Assembly: GCA_947000775.1 (NCBI GenBank) | Contig: CAMQGK010000297.1 | Coordinates: forward strand, 1,377,001 to 1,441,000 | Length of the DNA: 64,000 bases | Reading direction: 5' to 3' | Source of the DNA: Pterois miles | Taxonomy: Eukaryota; Chordata; Actinopteri; Perciformes; Scorpaenidae | Shown here: in pieces, positions 22,800-33,929 of the stretch | Position numbering within the stretch: the stretch's first letter is position 1 | Layout of the letters: the number at the start of each line of letters is the position of its first letter | Notes under the pieces: model-generated | What the model was told of the DNA's origin: nothing | Seen by the model: only the letters and a program-made list of their open reading frames with translations | Databases searched by the model: none | Made by a program: the position numbers and the translations under genes

Positions 22800-24270
22800 C
22801 AGAGTCACATGGGGGTCAGACCTTGGTTATGGAGCCTGATGGCCACCAACAGAAAGGACTGACCCAGACGGTTTGTAGTGTGCTGAGGGGGGATCAGTCT
22901 CTGGCTGAATGTACTCCTCATCTGGACTAGTTGGTCACAGAGGGCGTGGGAGGCTGTTAGAATAATTTGTTTTTATATTGTTTATCTTTTACTTGTTCTG
23001 TTCATCTGTGGGTGCTTTCTTGTGCTTTAGTTATCATTGAGTGACTGTGACGTTCTACAGATTAGAATAGGTCCAGCAAGTCCTGATGAGATAATGTATG
23101 CAGCTATGCAGTAAACATGCTTACGCATCTTAATGACGCACTAATGATTACATACTTGCTTTGTGATTCTGTGTAAATGATTATGTGACAGAATGTGCCT
23201 GATATAAGATTGTGTGACTATGCAAGTATCACTGACTGTTCTTCAGAATAGACTCCAGCTTCCTCCTGGTCCTCCCCTCTGCCACCACCTCTAGACTGTC
23301 CAGCTCACATCCAACCACAGACCCAGCCCTCCTCACAAGTTTGTGAAGTTTGGTGGCATCCCTGGTGCTGATGCCACCCCCCCAACATACCACGGCAAAG
23401 AACAGAAAGCTGCTACTACAGACTGGTAAAACATCTGAAGTAGCCTGTTGCACACATTGAAGGTCCTCAGCCTTCTCAGGAAGAATAGTTTGCTCTGTCC
23501 CTTCCTATAGAGGCCTCGAAGTTGTTGGACCAGTCCAGTTTATTGTTTAAGTGAACTCCCAGGAACTTGTAGTTGTCCACCACCTCCACCTCCTCCCCAC
23601 GGAGGGTGATGGGAGGAGGAGAGCTCTTCCTCCTCCTCCGGAAATCTACCACCAGCTCTTTGGTCTTACCAATATTGAGCTGGAGGTGGTTGGTGTCGCA
23701 CCACCTCACGAAGTTCTCCACAAGGGTCCTGTACTCCTCCTCGTTGTCTGTGATGCAGCCGACGATGGAGGAGTCATTGGAGAACTTCTGCAGGTGGCAT
23801 GTTGGGAGTTGAAGCAGAAGTCTGAGGTGTAGGTGGTGAACAGAAACGGTGACAGCACAGTTCCCTGGGGAGCACCGGTGTTGCTCACCAGCACGTCAGA
23901 CAGGCTGCCCTGGAGTACTGACATACTGTGGTCTGCTGGTGAGGTAGTAAGTGGTCCAGTCCACCAGGTCGTGGTCTACCTGCATAGCTGAGAGCTTCTC
24001 AGCTAGCCGGTGTGGTTGGACTGTATTGAATGCACTGGAGAAGTCGAAGAACATGATCCTCACTGTGCTCTGCGGCTTCTCCAGGTGCGTGTAAGCTCTG
24101 TGGAGCATGTAGATGATGGCGTCGGCCACGCCAATGTTTGCCTGGTATGCAAACTGTAGGGGGTCCAGGGAGTCGCTCACCAGGGGCCTGAGGTGCTGCA
24201 GGACCAGTCTCTCCAGGATCTTCATGACGAGTGACGTCAGAGCGATTGGCCTGTAGTCATTGGGGGTCAG
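22800..24270 (-). mobile_element. L2/Rex1-like LINE fragment (reverse transcriptase, Jockey superfamily)
   Basis: Minus-strand reading gives, in order, VLQHLRPLVSDSLDPLQFAYQ, FFDFSSAFNTVQPHRLAEKL, NTGAPQGTVLSPFLFTTYTS, WCDTNHLQLNIGKTKELVVD, DNYKFLGVHLNNKLDW and FFAVVCWGGG. These are the middle and C-terminal parts of a non-LTR retrotransposon reverse transcriptase. The YADD-type block falls between broken frames. Several frameshifts separate the blocks and the 5' half is missing, so it is a dead fragment. Confidence 0.85.
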
Positions 24271-25119
24271 TTGCTAGGCATTCATAGGCCTATCACCTGT
24301 TGCTACACTGTTGAAGGGCTCCTGTAAAGTCAGTCTCTTAGGAGGTAAAGGAAGGTGTGGTTCACTTGAATGTGACAGACCAGGCTTGAGTCTGGTTGCT
24401 CATCATATACTGTATCTACGGTACATGTAATATGTTACAGATGTACCACCACTACTGAACAAAAACCTGGTATCTCCATGACAGTTCAGCTTCTGTAGGA
24501 GTGATTCAACACTTTGGGAATAATTACGGTGATATTAAACTGAAAGGTGATTACATTTCCCAAACTTTCTCTCTACTTGTCTGACACACTTGTCAACTTA
24601 ATTTCTTAAAAAGCAACTAGCAGCTAATCCAGTTGCATCATACTTTATTTCCGTGCTCGCTGCTGAGAGTAGCTGCAGTTTTACTGCTCCGGTCACGGTG
24701 TGTTTGCAGGTTGTAGTATTATGAAAGTTTCTAATCTGTAGAGAAATAGTTCACAAATTTAGATATAAGCTTCCTGGTCTCTGGTGACACAGAAAGCAAT
24801 TGTAAAAAAGTGTGTCTCTCACAAGTGGATTCAAAATTGGGAATGTTTTCCCTCATGAAGCACCTGACAAAAAAAGTGTGTGGTAGATTATAATTTGAAC
24901 TTAGCTGACCGAAAGATGCAAACTAGTTGTCTAAATTGTTGTCTAAAAAAGTCCTTTATGCACTTCAGTCCCTTTACACGCCATACAGCAAATGCTGGAG
25001 TAAAGGCATGGTTGTGGCAAAATGGTGTAAATATTAAAATGCAAAGGACTTTGTAAATATGTTTCATTGACAAAAAATCTTCAGTGAATTTCTGACAGCA
25101 AAACTATAACTTTGGTTTC
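24271..25119. other. No gene seen
   Basis: This is moderately A/T-rich unique sequence between LINE fragments. No exon, RNA gene or repeat that I could name was found on either strand. Confidence 0.5.
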
Positions 25120-25280
25120 ATGGAGGACATCAGCTCCAGTTTAATCAGAGGGGGGCAGAAATGAGTTATTCTTGATCTGGATAACCCCACTGCCAGTATG
25201 CCAGCGCCCAGCATTAGCTGCCCAGTAGTTATCTTTAAATACTGGAAGACCCAGACCGCCAACCAGAGTGGGTCTGGATA
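25120..25280 (-). mobile_element. L1-type ORF2 fragment
   Basis: On the minus strand this reads GGLGLPVFKDNYWAANAG, which matches the GLGLPNxxxYYWAAxL block found in fish L1 ORF2 proteins downstream of the reverse transcriptase. Only about 50 codons are recognisable and the frame closes soon after. Confidence 0.6.
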
Positions 25281-25548
25281 AATGTTTATGTTATTTATTT
25301 ATTTAATTTGATACATTTGATAATTGATGTTTTTTATAACCTCTGTTCTCAAAGGTCCCAATTTAAAAGTCTACTTTTTCAGCTCAAGTCATTGTGCTGA
25401 ACATGAAGCTTAGCTGGAAAGCACAAGATGTCAATAGTTTCAACCATGCGCCTCATCCAGAGATCCATAGTAGTGGAGGGGGTGCCGGGCGTGGTGAAAC
25501 AAGTCCACGGCAGATGTGTGGGGACGTAGCTGATACTGGAAAAATAAG

Positions 25549-25790
25549 AGAGTGGGGGGGGGGGGGGGGGATAAAAAAAAAAAAAAAAGGGGAAGGGGGG
25601 GGGGGGGGAAGGGGGGAAAAGGGGGGGAGGAGGATAAAAAGAAAGGAAAGAGGTCCCACACAAAATACTCACACTCTGTAGTTATACAAGTCACTGAAGG
25701 AAGGCTGGTTTAAGAGAAAAAAGGGGAAAAGGGGGGGAAGAAAAAAACCCGGGAAGGGTTTTTTTTGCCCTGGGAAGGGGGGGGGGGGGG
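25549..25790. repeat. G/A low-complexity tract
   Basis: Runs of 13-18 G alternate with runs of A, with only short normal sequence between (25640-25720). Such a pattern is unusual for fish DNA and suggests either a G-rich simple repeat or poor consensus. The proline-rich frames on the opposite strand are artefacts of this composition. Confidence 0.8.
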
Positions 25791-25929
25791 GTGGCATGCA
25801 GCTCAGTGATGGTGGGCCTTTAGGTGGGATCTGCATGCAGCATCCCATTTTTTAAAGATGCTGCAAGCGGGTTGATGCACAGAGAGTCATAGATTAAGAA
25901 ATCAGATAAACACACATAGACAGTGATGG

Positions 25930-26361
25930 TGTGGATGTTTTTCTTGATGAATTTGAAGGTCTTCCCTTGAGAAGAAGCCTGCTGGTTTCACAACATGCTG
26001 CAGGGCTTTTTTGCAGCTTTGGTGCAGCTGCTGTACCAGGCTGTCATTTAGCTGGTGAGGATGCTCTCTGTGGTGCATCTGTAGAAGTCGAGCAGCCTCC
26101 TCTGGGGGAGGTTAGCACTTCTTAGCCTCCTCAGAAAGTAGAGACATTGCTGTGCTTTGCCTACTACAGCTGAGGTGTTGTCAGCCCAGGAGAGGTCCTC
26201 TGAGACGGTGAAACCTGAAGCTGGAGACTCTCTCCACAGCTTCTGCTTTAATAGTTATAGGACTGTGTGGTCATTTTGATGGGCCTGAAGTCCATAATGA
26301 CTTCTTTGGTCTTTTTGGTGTTTAAATCCAGGTTGTTGGTTTCAAACCACGCTGTCAGGTT
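25930..26361 (-). mobile_element. L2-like LINE fragment
   Basis: The minus strand reads LTAWFETNNLDLNTKKTKEV followed by IMDFRPIK, which is the KTKE(V/M)xxDFR block of fish Jockey-superfamily reverse transcriptases. The downstream part (25930-26230) fits the region after this block, with frameshifts. It abuts a Tc1 fragment at 26361, and its first bases form the left edge of the segmental array. Confidence 0.7.
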
Positions 26362-26466
26362 GCTTGTGCTCCTTTTCCTACCACACTTTTCCCTTCCAGT
26401 CAACTTTCTGTGAGTAGGCTTTGATACAGCGCTCTGCGAACAGCCAGCCCTTTCAGCGATGACCAA
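26362..26466 (-). mobile_element. Tc1 transposase N-terminal fragment (unit A)
   Basis: The minus strand encodes a helix-turn-helix start of a Tc1 transposase: ERAGCSQSAVSKPTHRKLTG and then REKCGRKRSTS. Only about 35 codons remain. Copies sit at the start of every array unit, so the insertion is older than the array. Confidence 0.75.
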
Positions 26467-26799
26467 ATTTCACCTCCCACCGTCCACAGACACAGGCTGG
26501 TCGGTTTGATGGCTTTCATTATTTTGAAATTGTTTTTCTCCCATAAAAAATTTGCCCTTTTGTTTTTATACTATGTACAGCAGTAAAATGGTCATTGGTA
26601 CTGTAATAATACAAACAAGGTCATGTTTCACATGATGTACATTTTGCTGAGGAAAGATCCCATCTAAATGGTCATAACAATGGCCAACACTGTGTGGCAG
26701 GTTTGTAATGACACTGACTCACTGAGGGTGGAGTGCAGTTTTCTTTGGGGGAGCAGTTGTGCGACTTCAAACTTTGACATAGGCTTTGGACAAACTAGC

Positions 26800-26877
26800 G
26801 GTCAAAACAAACAGCTGTGAGCTGATTAGTCGAAGAGGTTCTCCTCTGGGCGAACATCAACCATCAACTCCTGGAAG
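26800..26877 (+). other. Candidate non-coding first exon and donor (unit A)
   Basis: The sequence ending CATCAACTCCTGGAAG is followed by a strong donor, GTAAGC, at 26878. It is conserved in units A, B (donor 36474) and E (donor 59116). An acceptor (TCTCTTTCAG) lies two bases before the gene's ATG, so a 5' UTR exon must exist upstream; this is the best candidate. In units C and D a deletion removes the donor. The exon's 5' limit and promoter are not determined. Confidence 0.4.
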
Positions 26878-27105
26878 GTAAGCGACGTTTCTACCGTTCC
26901 GTTCCTGCGTCTGTCCGTTAGACTGCGCTTGTCAGCGGCAAAGCATCACTGGGACTGCAGTCATACGGTCCATGACGCCTGGAAAACGATGGGGAGCACT
27001 TTATTATTAATAAACCATAAACTCAAACTTAGCACGTTGGTGGCCACAGAGAGGGAAAACATATATTGAGATCGTAATTTATTCATATGTACTTAGATCA
27101 GTCCC

Positions 27106-27136
27106 AACATCCCCCAGTCTCTAACTGGGGGATGTT
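27106..27136. repeat. Perfect 13-bp hairpin at a deletion scar (unit A)
   Basis: AACATCCCCCAGT (27106-27118) and ACTGGGGGATGTT (27124-27136) are exact inverse copies with a 5-nt spacer. Unit B has only the right arm, in a region about 120 bp longer. Confidence 0.85.
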
Positions 27137-28046
27137 GCCCCTTGTCCAGCCACAATAACGCAGAGTAGATCTGTTGGTTACATTTTGTGCAGCCAGCATC
27201 AGACTGTTGTAAAATAATCCCCAAACCCCTCGTGCTTATGTGCAAATTAAAGGTGTTTTCATAAATTGTGCTACACAGTTTATTGTGCGCATCAACAAGA
27301 GTTTCCACAGCTCCATGAACAGGTGGGCGCGTAATCCCTTTTAAAACGATGCTGGCCAATCTGGAGCTCCACGTTTTTAACTGTAATACATGTAGATGTG
27401 TGGCTGTGATAAACAACACAATGTGATGCGCCCTATCAAGTGCGTCAGGACCGTGCCAAATGCACTTTTGGTAAATTCGTGGCCAGGTTCACTTGGCACA
27501 CCTGTGGCGCACTTGGGCACCGGGTGGATCAGACAGAATGCATTTTTTAGATGGGTGCATTAGAGGGTGTGACATGGCTTTATCACACTGACTGCTTTCA
27601 CTCCTTGTAATAACAGGGCTATCCTCGTAACGTAACGACAGTTTTTAACCTCAACATTCTCTATCACTTCATGTCGCTCATCGAAGTCTAGTTAGTACAA
27701 CTAACGCTGACATAAGTGGACAGAGCGCACCTCAACCGGCATAGTGGGTTTGAATGTTGCTACAGACGAGCTGTCTATCAGGCGTTCGAGGATCTCAAAG
27801 TCAGCTTAGTGTTTCACTGCTACCCTCGTTTTGGCCGTCGTTGCAGTCTTACCATAGATCACACAAATCATGTCTTTTTCTGTTATAGAAACAGGCTGCA
27901 CCTGTCGTTTCCATTCACGAAAGATAGAGTGTGTTTTACTCATGTATTTATAAAGAGAACTGGATACAGCGTTGGAGGCGGGCACCTGTTCATTCATATA
28001 TTTGCTGTACTGTTCCCTTACTGTTTCAGCTCCCTCCTATGGAGCT
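27137..28046. other. Upstream region of gene copy A; no gene supported
   Basis: This conserved upstream sequence is shared by units A, B and E. Open frames in it are not preserved between units: unit B shifts near 37567. I see no recognisable protein or RNA gene. It would lie in the first intron if the candidate exon at 26800-26877 is real. Confidence 0.5.
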
Positions 28047-28235
28047 CTGGTTAGTGACCGAAAGAATGAGATTGTGGTTGTAAGCAGCTGAAATGAGTTT
28101 CCTTCGTAGGGTGGCTGGGCTCAGCCTTAGAGACAGGGTGAGGAGCTCAGATATCTGGAAGGAGCTCAGAGTAGAGCTGCTGCTCCTTCATGTCGAAATG
28201 GGCCAGCTCAGGTGGTACTGGTATCTGATCAGTGT
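28047..28235 (+). mobile_element. Rex3 LINE fragment, 5' piece (unit A)
   Basis: One plus-strand frame reads SFLRRVAGLSLRDRVRSSD, IWKELRVELLLLHVEMGQL and RWYW, the block just upstream of the Rex3 C terminus. The same piece occurs at 37738-37930 in unit B and 60310-60540 in unit E. It is non-functional. Confidence 0.75.
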
Positions 28236-28506
28236 GAGGAAAAAATGTCAGAGACCATGAGCTCCCTCCAAGGCCAGACTCTTTTCTTTTCTCTCCAACC
28301 TTCCAAGGCTGGTGCAAGGATTAGGAATCAGTTGTTTCTGTCTCATTGTTATCTGATGAATGTCTTGTTTGGGTTACTGCTGCCTGTGCACATTGAGCCA
28401 CGTAAAAAGTCCCCGCTGGCCAGCGGTATTTTCAGAGTGGAATGAGTGACACGCCTGGTGACTTGTTGACTTGAAATCGAGACATAAAATAAACCTCTGG
28501 TGTAAG

Positions 28507-29304
28507 CAGGGCTGGACTGGGACACAAAATCGTCCGGGCATTTTTAGCCGAGACCAGCCCACCAGGTATTGATGGAAAGACAATGAAGCCTATGAATGAA
28601 AACAAACTTTCTTGTGACAATACTTATACACAGTACAGTACTTGTCTAATAAACTTAAACCTACACCATCCTCCCAGTCCCATTATTCTATACAGCACTT
28701 AGCAGAAACCAGAATGCTGCTTGGTCTAGTTAACTTCCTGAACAATGTACAATGTACGATGGGATCCTGAAATTAGGACAGAGAGGAATAGAGGTGAGAC
28801 ATGATCATTGACGAATGTTAAAATTAATAAATTTAGTGATATTTTCATAGATTAATGATAATACTACTACTACTACAACTACTACTACTACTACTACTAA
28901 TAATAATAATAAACTTCACCCAAACTTGATTCATATCTGACCCAGGTAGACTGAAGTTCATCAGCTCTTACATGAAGTTCAGATTCCCCTCCACTCGCGA
29001 TGAGTCTCTCCTTCTCCTGCCTCCCCTTCCCCTCATCTATCTGACGGCCACCTCCGCCATCATCACCTACGGCTGCCTTGGATGCAGCTGCTGCCTCCCT
29101 TTCCGTTTGTTGTTGTTCTCCATGTTGTTCTCCTCGCTCTCTGTATGATGAAGAATCAATCATGACTAACGGGCCAATCTACCAGATTTGTGTACTAATA
29201 GGTATCATGACCAATACCAATTACTAATACCAGTACCATTGTTAAAAAAAAAAAAAAAAAAAACTATTGGCATGCTGGTATGCCCGATGGCCAGTCCATA
29301 GGTG
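28507..29304. mobile_element. hAT-type non-autonomous element (unit A)
   Basis: The 798-bp element is flanked by the 8-bp direct repeats GGTGTAAG (28499-28506 and 29305-29312). The left end is CAGGGCTGGACTGG and the inverted right end is CACCTATGGACTGG (four mismatches). An 8-bp target duplication and CA-starting termini fit hAT elements. Unit E carries a single GGTGTAAG at this place, the empty site. Inside are a (TAC)n/(TAA)n microsatellite (28861-28911), a region of about 240 bp without usable frame, and an A-run at 29246-29264. Confidence 0.8.
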
Positions 29305-29369
29305 GGTGTAAGTCATTCCTGGGTCTCCAGCCCACTTCTGCAGTATCCAATTAATTGCTTTAAACATTT

Positions 29370-29546
29370 TCCTTCACAATCAGGACTCCTGGGCACCTCC
29401 CTTCTCCCTTTTTCACATGAACGTCCAACTGGCAAGAGGCCCTGGGGTAGACCCAGAACACGTTGGAGAGATTATATACACAACCTGGCCCTGGATAAGT
29501 GGAAGAAAAGGGATGGATGGATGGATGGATGGATGGATGGATGGAT
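29370..29546 (+). mobile_element. Rex3 LINE 3' end with GATG repeats (unit A)
   Basis: The frame RPTGKRPWGRPRTRWRDY is the diagnostic C-terminal block of fish Rex3. It is followed by a tail of tandem GATG repeats (29512-29546), the known 3' end of Rex3. Here the part between RWRDY and the tail is shortened by ~110 bp compared with unit B. Confidence 0.8.
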
Positions 29547-29802
29547 TTTGTCAATTTTATTTCTGAAATATTACAGTTTGACCTCTTTGACCACACCTTG
29601 ACCAGTTTTTTTTTACATGAAACCATCTGAGGTGTTTAGAGGGGCTTTCACTCTTTGGCGAAACTGCTGACAACTCACAGACATCTGACACAACAAAAAG
29701 CCCCAGTAAGACAAGACAAAACATGGGGTCACAAGCCTACAAGGTTGAGAGCTACTGGTTTAATTTAAATGCAGTGTATTTTCTAAGCTTTCTCTTTCAG
29801 AG

Positions 29803-31860
29803 ATGTCCTCCCAAATCAGACTGAGGCTGCTGCCGAGAGCCAGATGTATGTTTGATGAGCCTGTTCACGTGAAGGCGGTCGGACTGAGGTCGAGACAGGT
29901 GGTCACCATGAGAGCCAGATCAACTGACGAGAAGGGAGTGGTGTTTAGATCCTCGGCCACCTACAAGGCTGATGGGAGCGGGGAGATCGACCTGGAGAGA
30001 GACCCCTCTCTGGGTGGGAGCTACATCGGGGTTGAACCCATTGGTCTGCTGTGGTCCATGAGGGCAGACACCCTGCACAAAAGGTTTAAAAAGTCATTTT
30101 CTCTAAACCCACATGTTGTGAAGTTCTCTGTGCATGAAGAGGGAGGGGGAGGGCAGGATGCTGGAAGAGGCAACCAATGAGAGGCTTCTGATAGGAGACG
30201 GGGTCAGTCGGCTCCCCGTCAAAGAGGGGAACATTCGTGGAGTCCTGTTTACTCCTCCAGGTTGGTCTATGTTTCTGTTACGCTTCAGATCATTCAAGTA
30301 GTAAAGTTAAAGGAAAATGCTGGAATTATTTTTTTCTTGATTATTAACAAAGAGACCAAAACAACAGTGAATTAATTTCACTAACCAGTACTGCTTGCAT
30401 GGCCACAGCCTGATAAAGCTGTTCATCAGGCACATCAAGCCTTTAAAAACAAACATCTTCATTATGATGAAGATATTCCATATAAATTTCATGTCCTGAA
30501 TAAGACACAAACGGATAAATGTCAAAACCAGGATACTATTGTGCATGTAAACGTAGTCAGAGCTGGAGTGGGAAAGTGCTTCTGTTGACTCTTCTTTTCT
30601 AGTTTGATAAGATGAAAGAAATAAAGGGACCATGTTCATTTTAATGTAGGAATATGTTTTCCAAGAACAACGGTTTCGCTGTTTTATTCATTATGTATTT
30701 TTATTATCAGTGTTTTTTAACTATGTGAATCAGGCAGCTAATTACTACCTGTCACTTGGGGCCACCACAGTGTTGATATTTTGTTCTCATCTGTCTTTTA
30801 ATCCAGGAGGAGGTCCGTTCCCTGCTGTGTTGGATCTCTACACTTTTGGTGGTGGTTTGTCAGAGAAACGGTCCTCTCTGCTGGCCAGTCGTGGGTTTGT
30901 GGTTCTGACCGTAGCGCTGTACGGCCGTGATGACATGCCGACAAACACCAAAGAGATCCATCTGGATTATTTTGAAGAAGCAATAGAGTTTTTAAAAAAA
31001 ACAGGATAAGGTGAGTGGTTTGATCAGTACTGTCCTATTCTATGGGAATCTTGATTTTTTGGGGTGGACATACGTACAGTATATGCTAAGTTGTGTGGTA
31101 TTATTTTTAATACCATGTCTTGGGGTGCTAAAGTTGGAAACATTTCAACTTCTGTACTCAGTGGCTAAAGTGTGTATTTCTATTTATGTTTATCTACAAA
31201 AGAGCCAATGTGTGTAGCATCACAAGAACTAGTTTGCTTGTTTTTCCACAGGTTGGCAGTAAAGGAGTTGGTGTAATAAGCCTTTCAAAAAGTGGAGATC
31301 TTGCACTTTCAATAGCCTCTTACCTACCAGATGTTGATGCCACAGTGTGTATTAATGGCTGCTCTGCCAACACACTTTTCCCCCTCTACTATAAGAAGAG
31401 CCAAGTCCTCCGTCCGTTAATGTTTGACATCAGCAAGCTCGTTCCCACTGAGTCAGGGGCCTTCATTACCAAGAATGCTGTGCATAATCCGCTGGCAGAG
31501 GAGAACATGGCCACCCTGGTCCCCATTGAACAAGCCAAGGGACGTTTCCTCTTTGTGGCATCAGAGGATGACAACAACTGGGACAGCAAGTCTTACATGG
31601 ACATGGTGGTGGAGAGACTGAAGAGTCATAGGAAGGACAACTTTGAGAGTGTGTGTTACCCCGGAGCGGGACATTACCTAGAGCCACCTAATGGACCATA
31701 CTGCCCCTCCAGTTTTCATGGGCTTATAAACAAGCCGGTCTCTTGGGGGGGTGAGCGCAAGTCCCACGCAGCAGCTGAAGTCCTCCTGTGGAAGAGGATC
31801 CAGGACTTCTTCAGAACTCACCTGAGCTGTGATACTGGACAGACTGAAGGCAAATTATAG
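29803..31860 (+). pseudogene. Acyl-CoA thioesterase/BAAT-family gene, copy A (frameshifted)
   Basis: Three exons: 29803-30260, 30807-31010 and 31252-31860. The family hydrolyses acyl-CoA or conjugates acyl groups to amino acids. Exon 1 encodes the N-terminal domain (MSSQIRLRLLPRARCMFDEP). Exons 2-3 encode the alpha/beta-hydrolase domain with nucleophile motif SLSKSG, the acidic residue in ASEDDNNW and His in PGAGHYLEPP. An extra base in a purine run near 30140 shifts exon 1 and stops at 30178-30180. Exon 2 has eight A where copy E has seven (30984-30991), giving KTG and then TAA. Exon 3 is intact and ends EGKL. With two frame lesions this copy is probably a pseudogene, unless the homopolymer calls are wrong. 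Confidence 0.8.
30261..30806 (+). other. Intron 1 of gene copy A
   Basis: This 546-bp intron (GTTGGT donor, AATCCAG acceptor) is conserved in all copies. It contains no recognisable gene on either strand, although minus-strand frames stay open by chance. Confidence 0.7.
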
Positions 31861-32248
31861 ATACACATATCATGAGATGGAAGACATACAAACAGATGGT
31901 AGTTGGTAGGACAGTAAATAATTGTATGTGAATGAAGCTAACAATTTAATGCTTGATTTGATGACTGAATATTTCATGTATTTCAACACTATGACTGAGT
32001 GATAATGGGTCTACTCAACTTATAATACAAGTTTGAGAATAGAAAGTGAAATTGAAATTGAAAGTGAAAGGAGCTCAATATGTAATTCAGATTATCAATG
32101 TGGCCATTTCAAAATGGCTAAATATGTGGTGGAAGGAGGCTTAACCAATCCAGTTAAATGTGAAGTGTCCTTTTTCTTATTAAAAAAGCTTACTGTGATG
32201 TTTAACTGTCTATGTCTGTCTTATATTCTGTAAACCTGAACTTAACCT

Positions 32249-32520
32249 GCACGTTGGTGTAGTGGTTCGCACCGTTGCCTCACAGCACAGGTTCAAATCC
32301 AGCTTGGATCTTCTATGTCAAGTTTGTATGTTCTCCCCATGTTAGCGTAGGTTTTCTCCGGTTCTCTGGCTTCTTCCCACAGTCCAAAGACATGCAGGTT
32401 AATTGATCACTCTAACGTGCCTGTAGGTGTGACTGTGAGTTTGAATGGTTGTCTGGCGAACTGGGGAACTGGGATGGGCTAACGGGTAAGTGGTTGAAGA
32501 TTGATGAATGGATGGATGAT
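32249..32520 (+). mobile_element. tRNA-derived SINE, unit A
   Basis: An A-box-like TTGGTGTAGTGGTT is followed by a B box GGTTCAAATCC, then the fish SINE body (TCTCCCCATGTTAGCGTAGG, CACAGTCCAAAGACATGCAGG) and a GATGGATG tail. It is shared by units A, B and D and is absent from the older decayed copy near 58330, so it inserted after that copy split off. Confidence 0.75.
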
Positions 32521-32595
32521 CTTTACCTTTTGCTGACACCATGTCTATTAACTGAACTGGATCTGTCTCCTCAGCTTGGCACTGGGCATCATGTT

Positions 32596-32698
32596 ACATG
32601 TCAACACATACCCGGTTGGACATCAGCAGTGACTTTTATTGACATGTCAACACACACCCGGTTGGACATCAACAGTGCCTTTTATTGACATGTCAATA
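32596..32698. repeat. 46-bp tandem repeat, 2.2 copies (unit A)
   Basis: The block ACATGTCAACACA...CCCGGTTGGACATC repeats with a 46-bp period at 32596 and 32642, with a partial third copy at 32688. The old decayed copy has it once, near 58427. Confidence 0.85.
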
Positions 32699-32924
32699 TA
32701 TATTTGGCAGCTTTTATATACCCATTATTTTAATTACATAATTCAATCAGACTCTGTATAACTGCATTTAAAAATGATGATTTTAAGTTTTTGCCAATCA
32801 TTAATTTGGAAAATTCTGATGATTTTATCACATGCAGACTTAAACACAATGTTCTAACATGTTTTCCTCTTTTAAAAGACAGCTGTTGTATCTGTATTGT
32901 TATGTCTCCAATGTGGACAGACAA

Positions 32925-33670
32925 AGCAGAAGTCTATAATTGGTCCATTATTTATGTTATACATAAATAACAGAATTCGAGCTAGTCAATACTTCACTGT
33001 CTATTTATTTTTGCTGATGATGCAGTTTCATATGCCCCAGGCTCCACCCCAGCAGAGGCCCTGTCTCATATTCAGTCTGCCTTTGATACTTTCCCATTAT
33101 CACTCCATAATCACAGACTAGATTTAAATGCAGAGAAGACCAAGTATTCTCTACCTCCACCAAAGACACTGACTTTCCTGCCATTAAAACCTCAAATGGC
33201 ACTCACATTACTAGTGCTGAGTCATACAAATACTTTTTTTGAATTTGGTTTGGTTTGTCATTTAAGATCCATATTCAATATTGATTCAAACATTAAAAAT
33301 CAAACTAGAGTTTTGAAATTAAAGGATGTCTGTCCTCTTCCAACCGTAAAATTACTGTGCAGTCAACATTCAGGTCTGTCCTTGACCATGGAGATATTCT
33401 CTACTGCTATGCTGCCCCATCAGCACTTCAGCAGTATAACCCTGTGTATCATAGTGCATTACACTTTATCACAAATAACAAATTTCAGATTGATCATTGT
33501 TCTCTGTAGCAGACAGATAGGTGGACCTCCTTACAGTCACAAAGACATAGCCATCTCATCCATTTAGAAATCTTTACTGTTTAAGCTTCCAGACTACCTC
33601 ACATCTCTTCTCTCATTAAAAATCGTGGAGTGGCTGTGGTGTTTTTACGACTCAGAGTAGCAGCCTGTAG
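32925..33670 (+). mobile_element. L2-like LINE fragment (unit A)
   Basis: Plus-strand frames, with shifts, read SIIGPLFMLYINN, an ADDAVSYAPGSTPAEALSHI-like block, LHNHRLDLNAEKTKY, a DHGDILYCYAAPSALQQY-like block and VYHSALHFIT. These are the C-terminal reverse-transcriptase blocks of a fish L2-type LINE. Many frame breaks show that it is dead. Confidence 0.75.
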
Positions 33671-33929
33671 TCTTTTAGTTGATTCATGAACTTCAAGTTT
33701 TCATAATTGTGTACATTGTAATACTTTTTTCAGTAGACTCAGTCACCATTGCGTCAACTTATAAGACATGTATTTAAATGAAAGTCTTTGAGATATAAAC
33801 ATAAATTAAATGAAATAAATTAGATATTTTACAGTGAGTTAACAGAGAGTCCTCACAACATCTGTTAAGGGAACAACACTTGGATGAATGACCTCCGAGG
33901 TTGCACTCACCCGCTGGAGGACTCATACA

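Noticed and set aside
25379..25694. Proline-rich frames on the minus strand and glycine-rich frames on the plus strand
   Set aside because: They are produced by G and A runs in low-complexity sequence.
27716..28054. 112-codon open frame upstream of copy A, with a similar one in units B and E
   Set aside because: The frame shifts in unit B and is deleted in C and D. It has no recognisable domain and overlaps repeat-derived sequence, so it is unlikely to be a gene.
28861..28911. CRISPR-like or satellite array of TAC/TAA units
   Set aside because: It is a simple trinucleotide microsatellite inside the hAT element, without spacers.
30307..30639. Minus-strand frame inside intron 1 of copy A, also in other copies
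   Set aside because: It differs in length between copies through indels, has no motif, and lies in an intron of the gene on the other strand.
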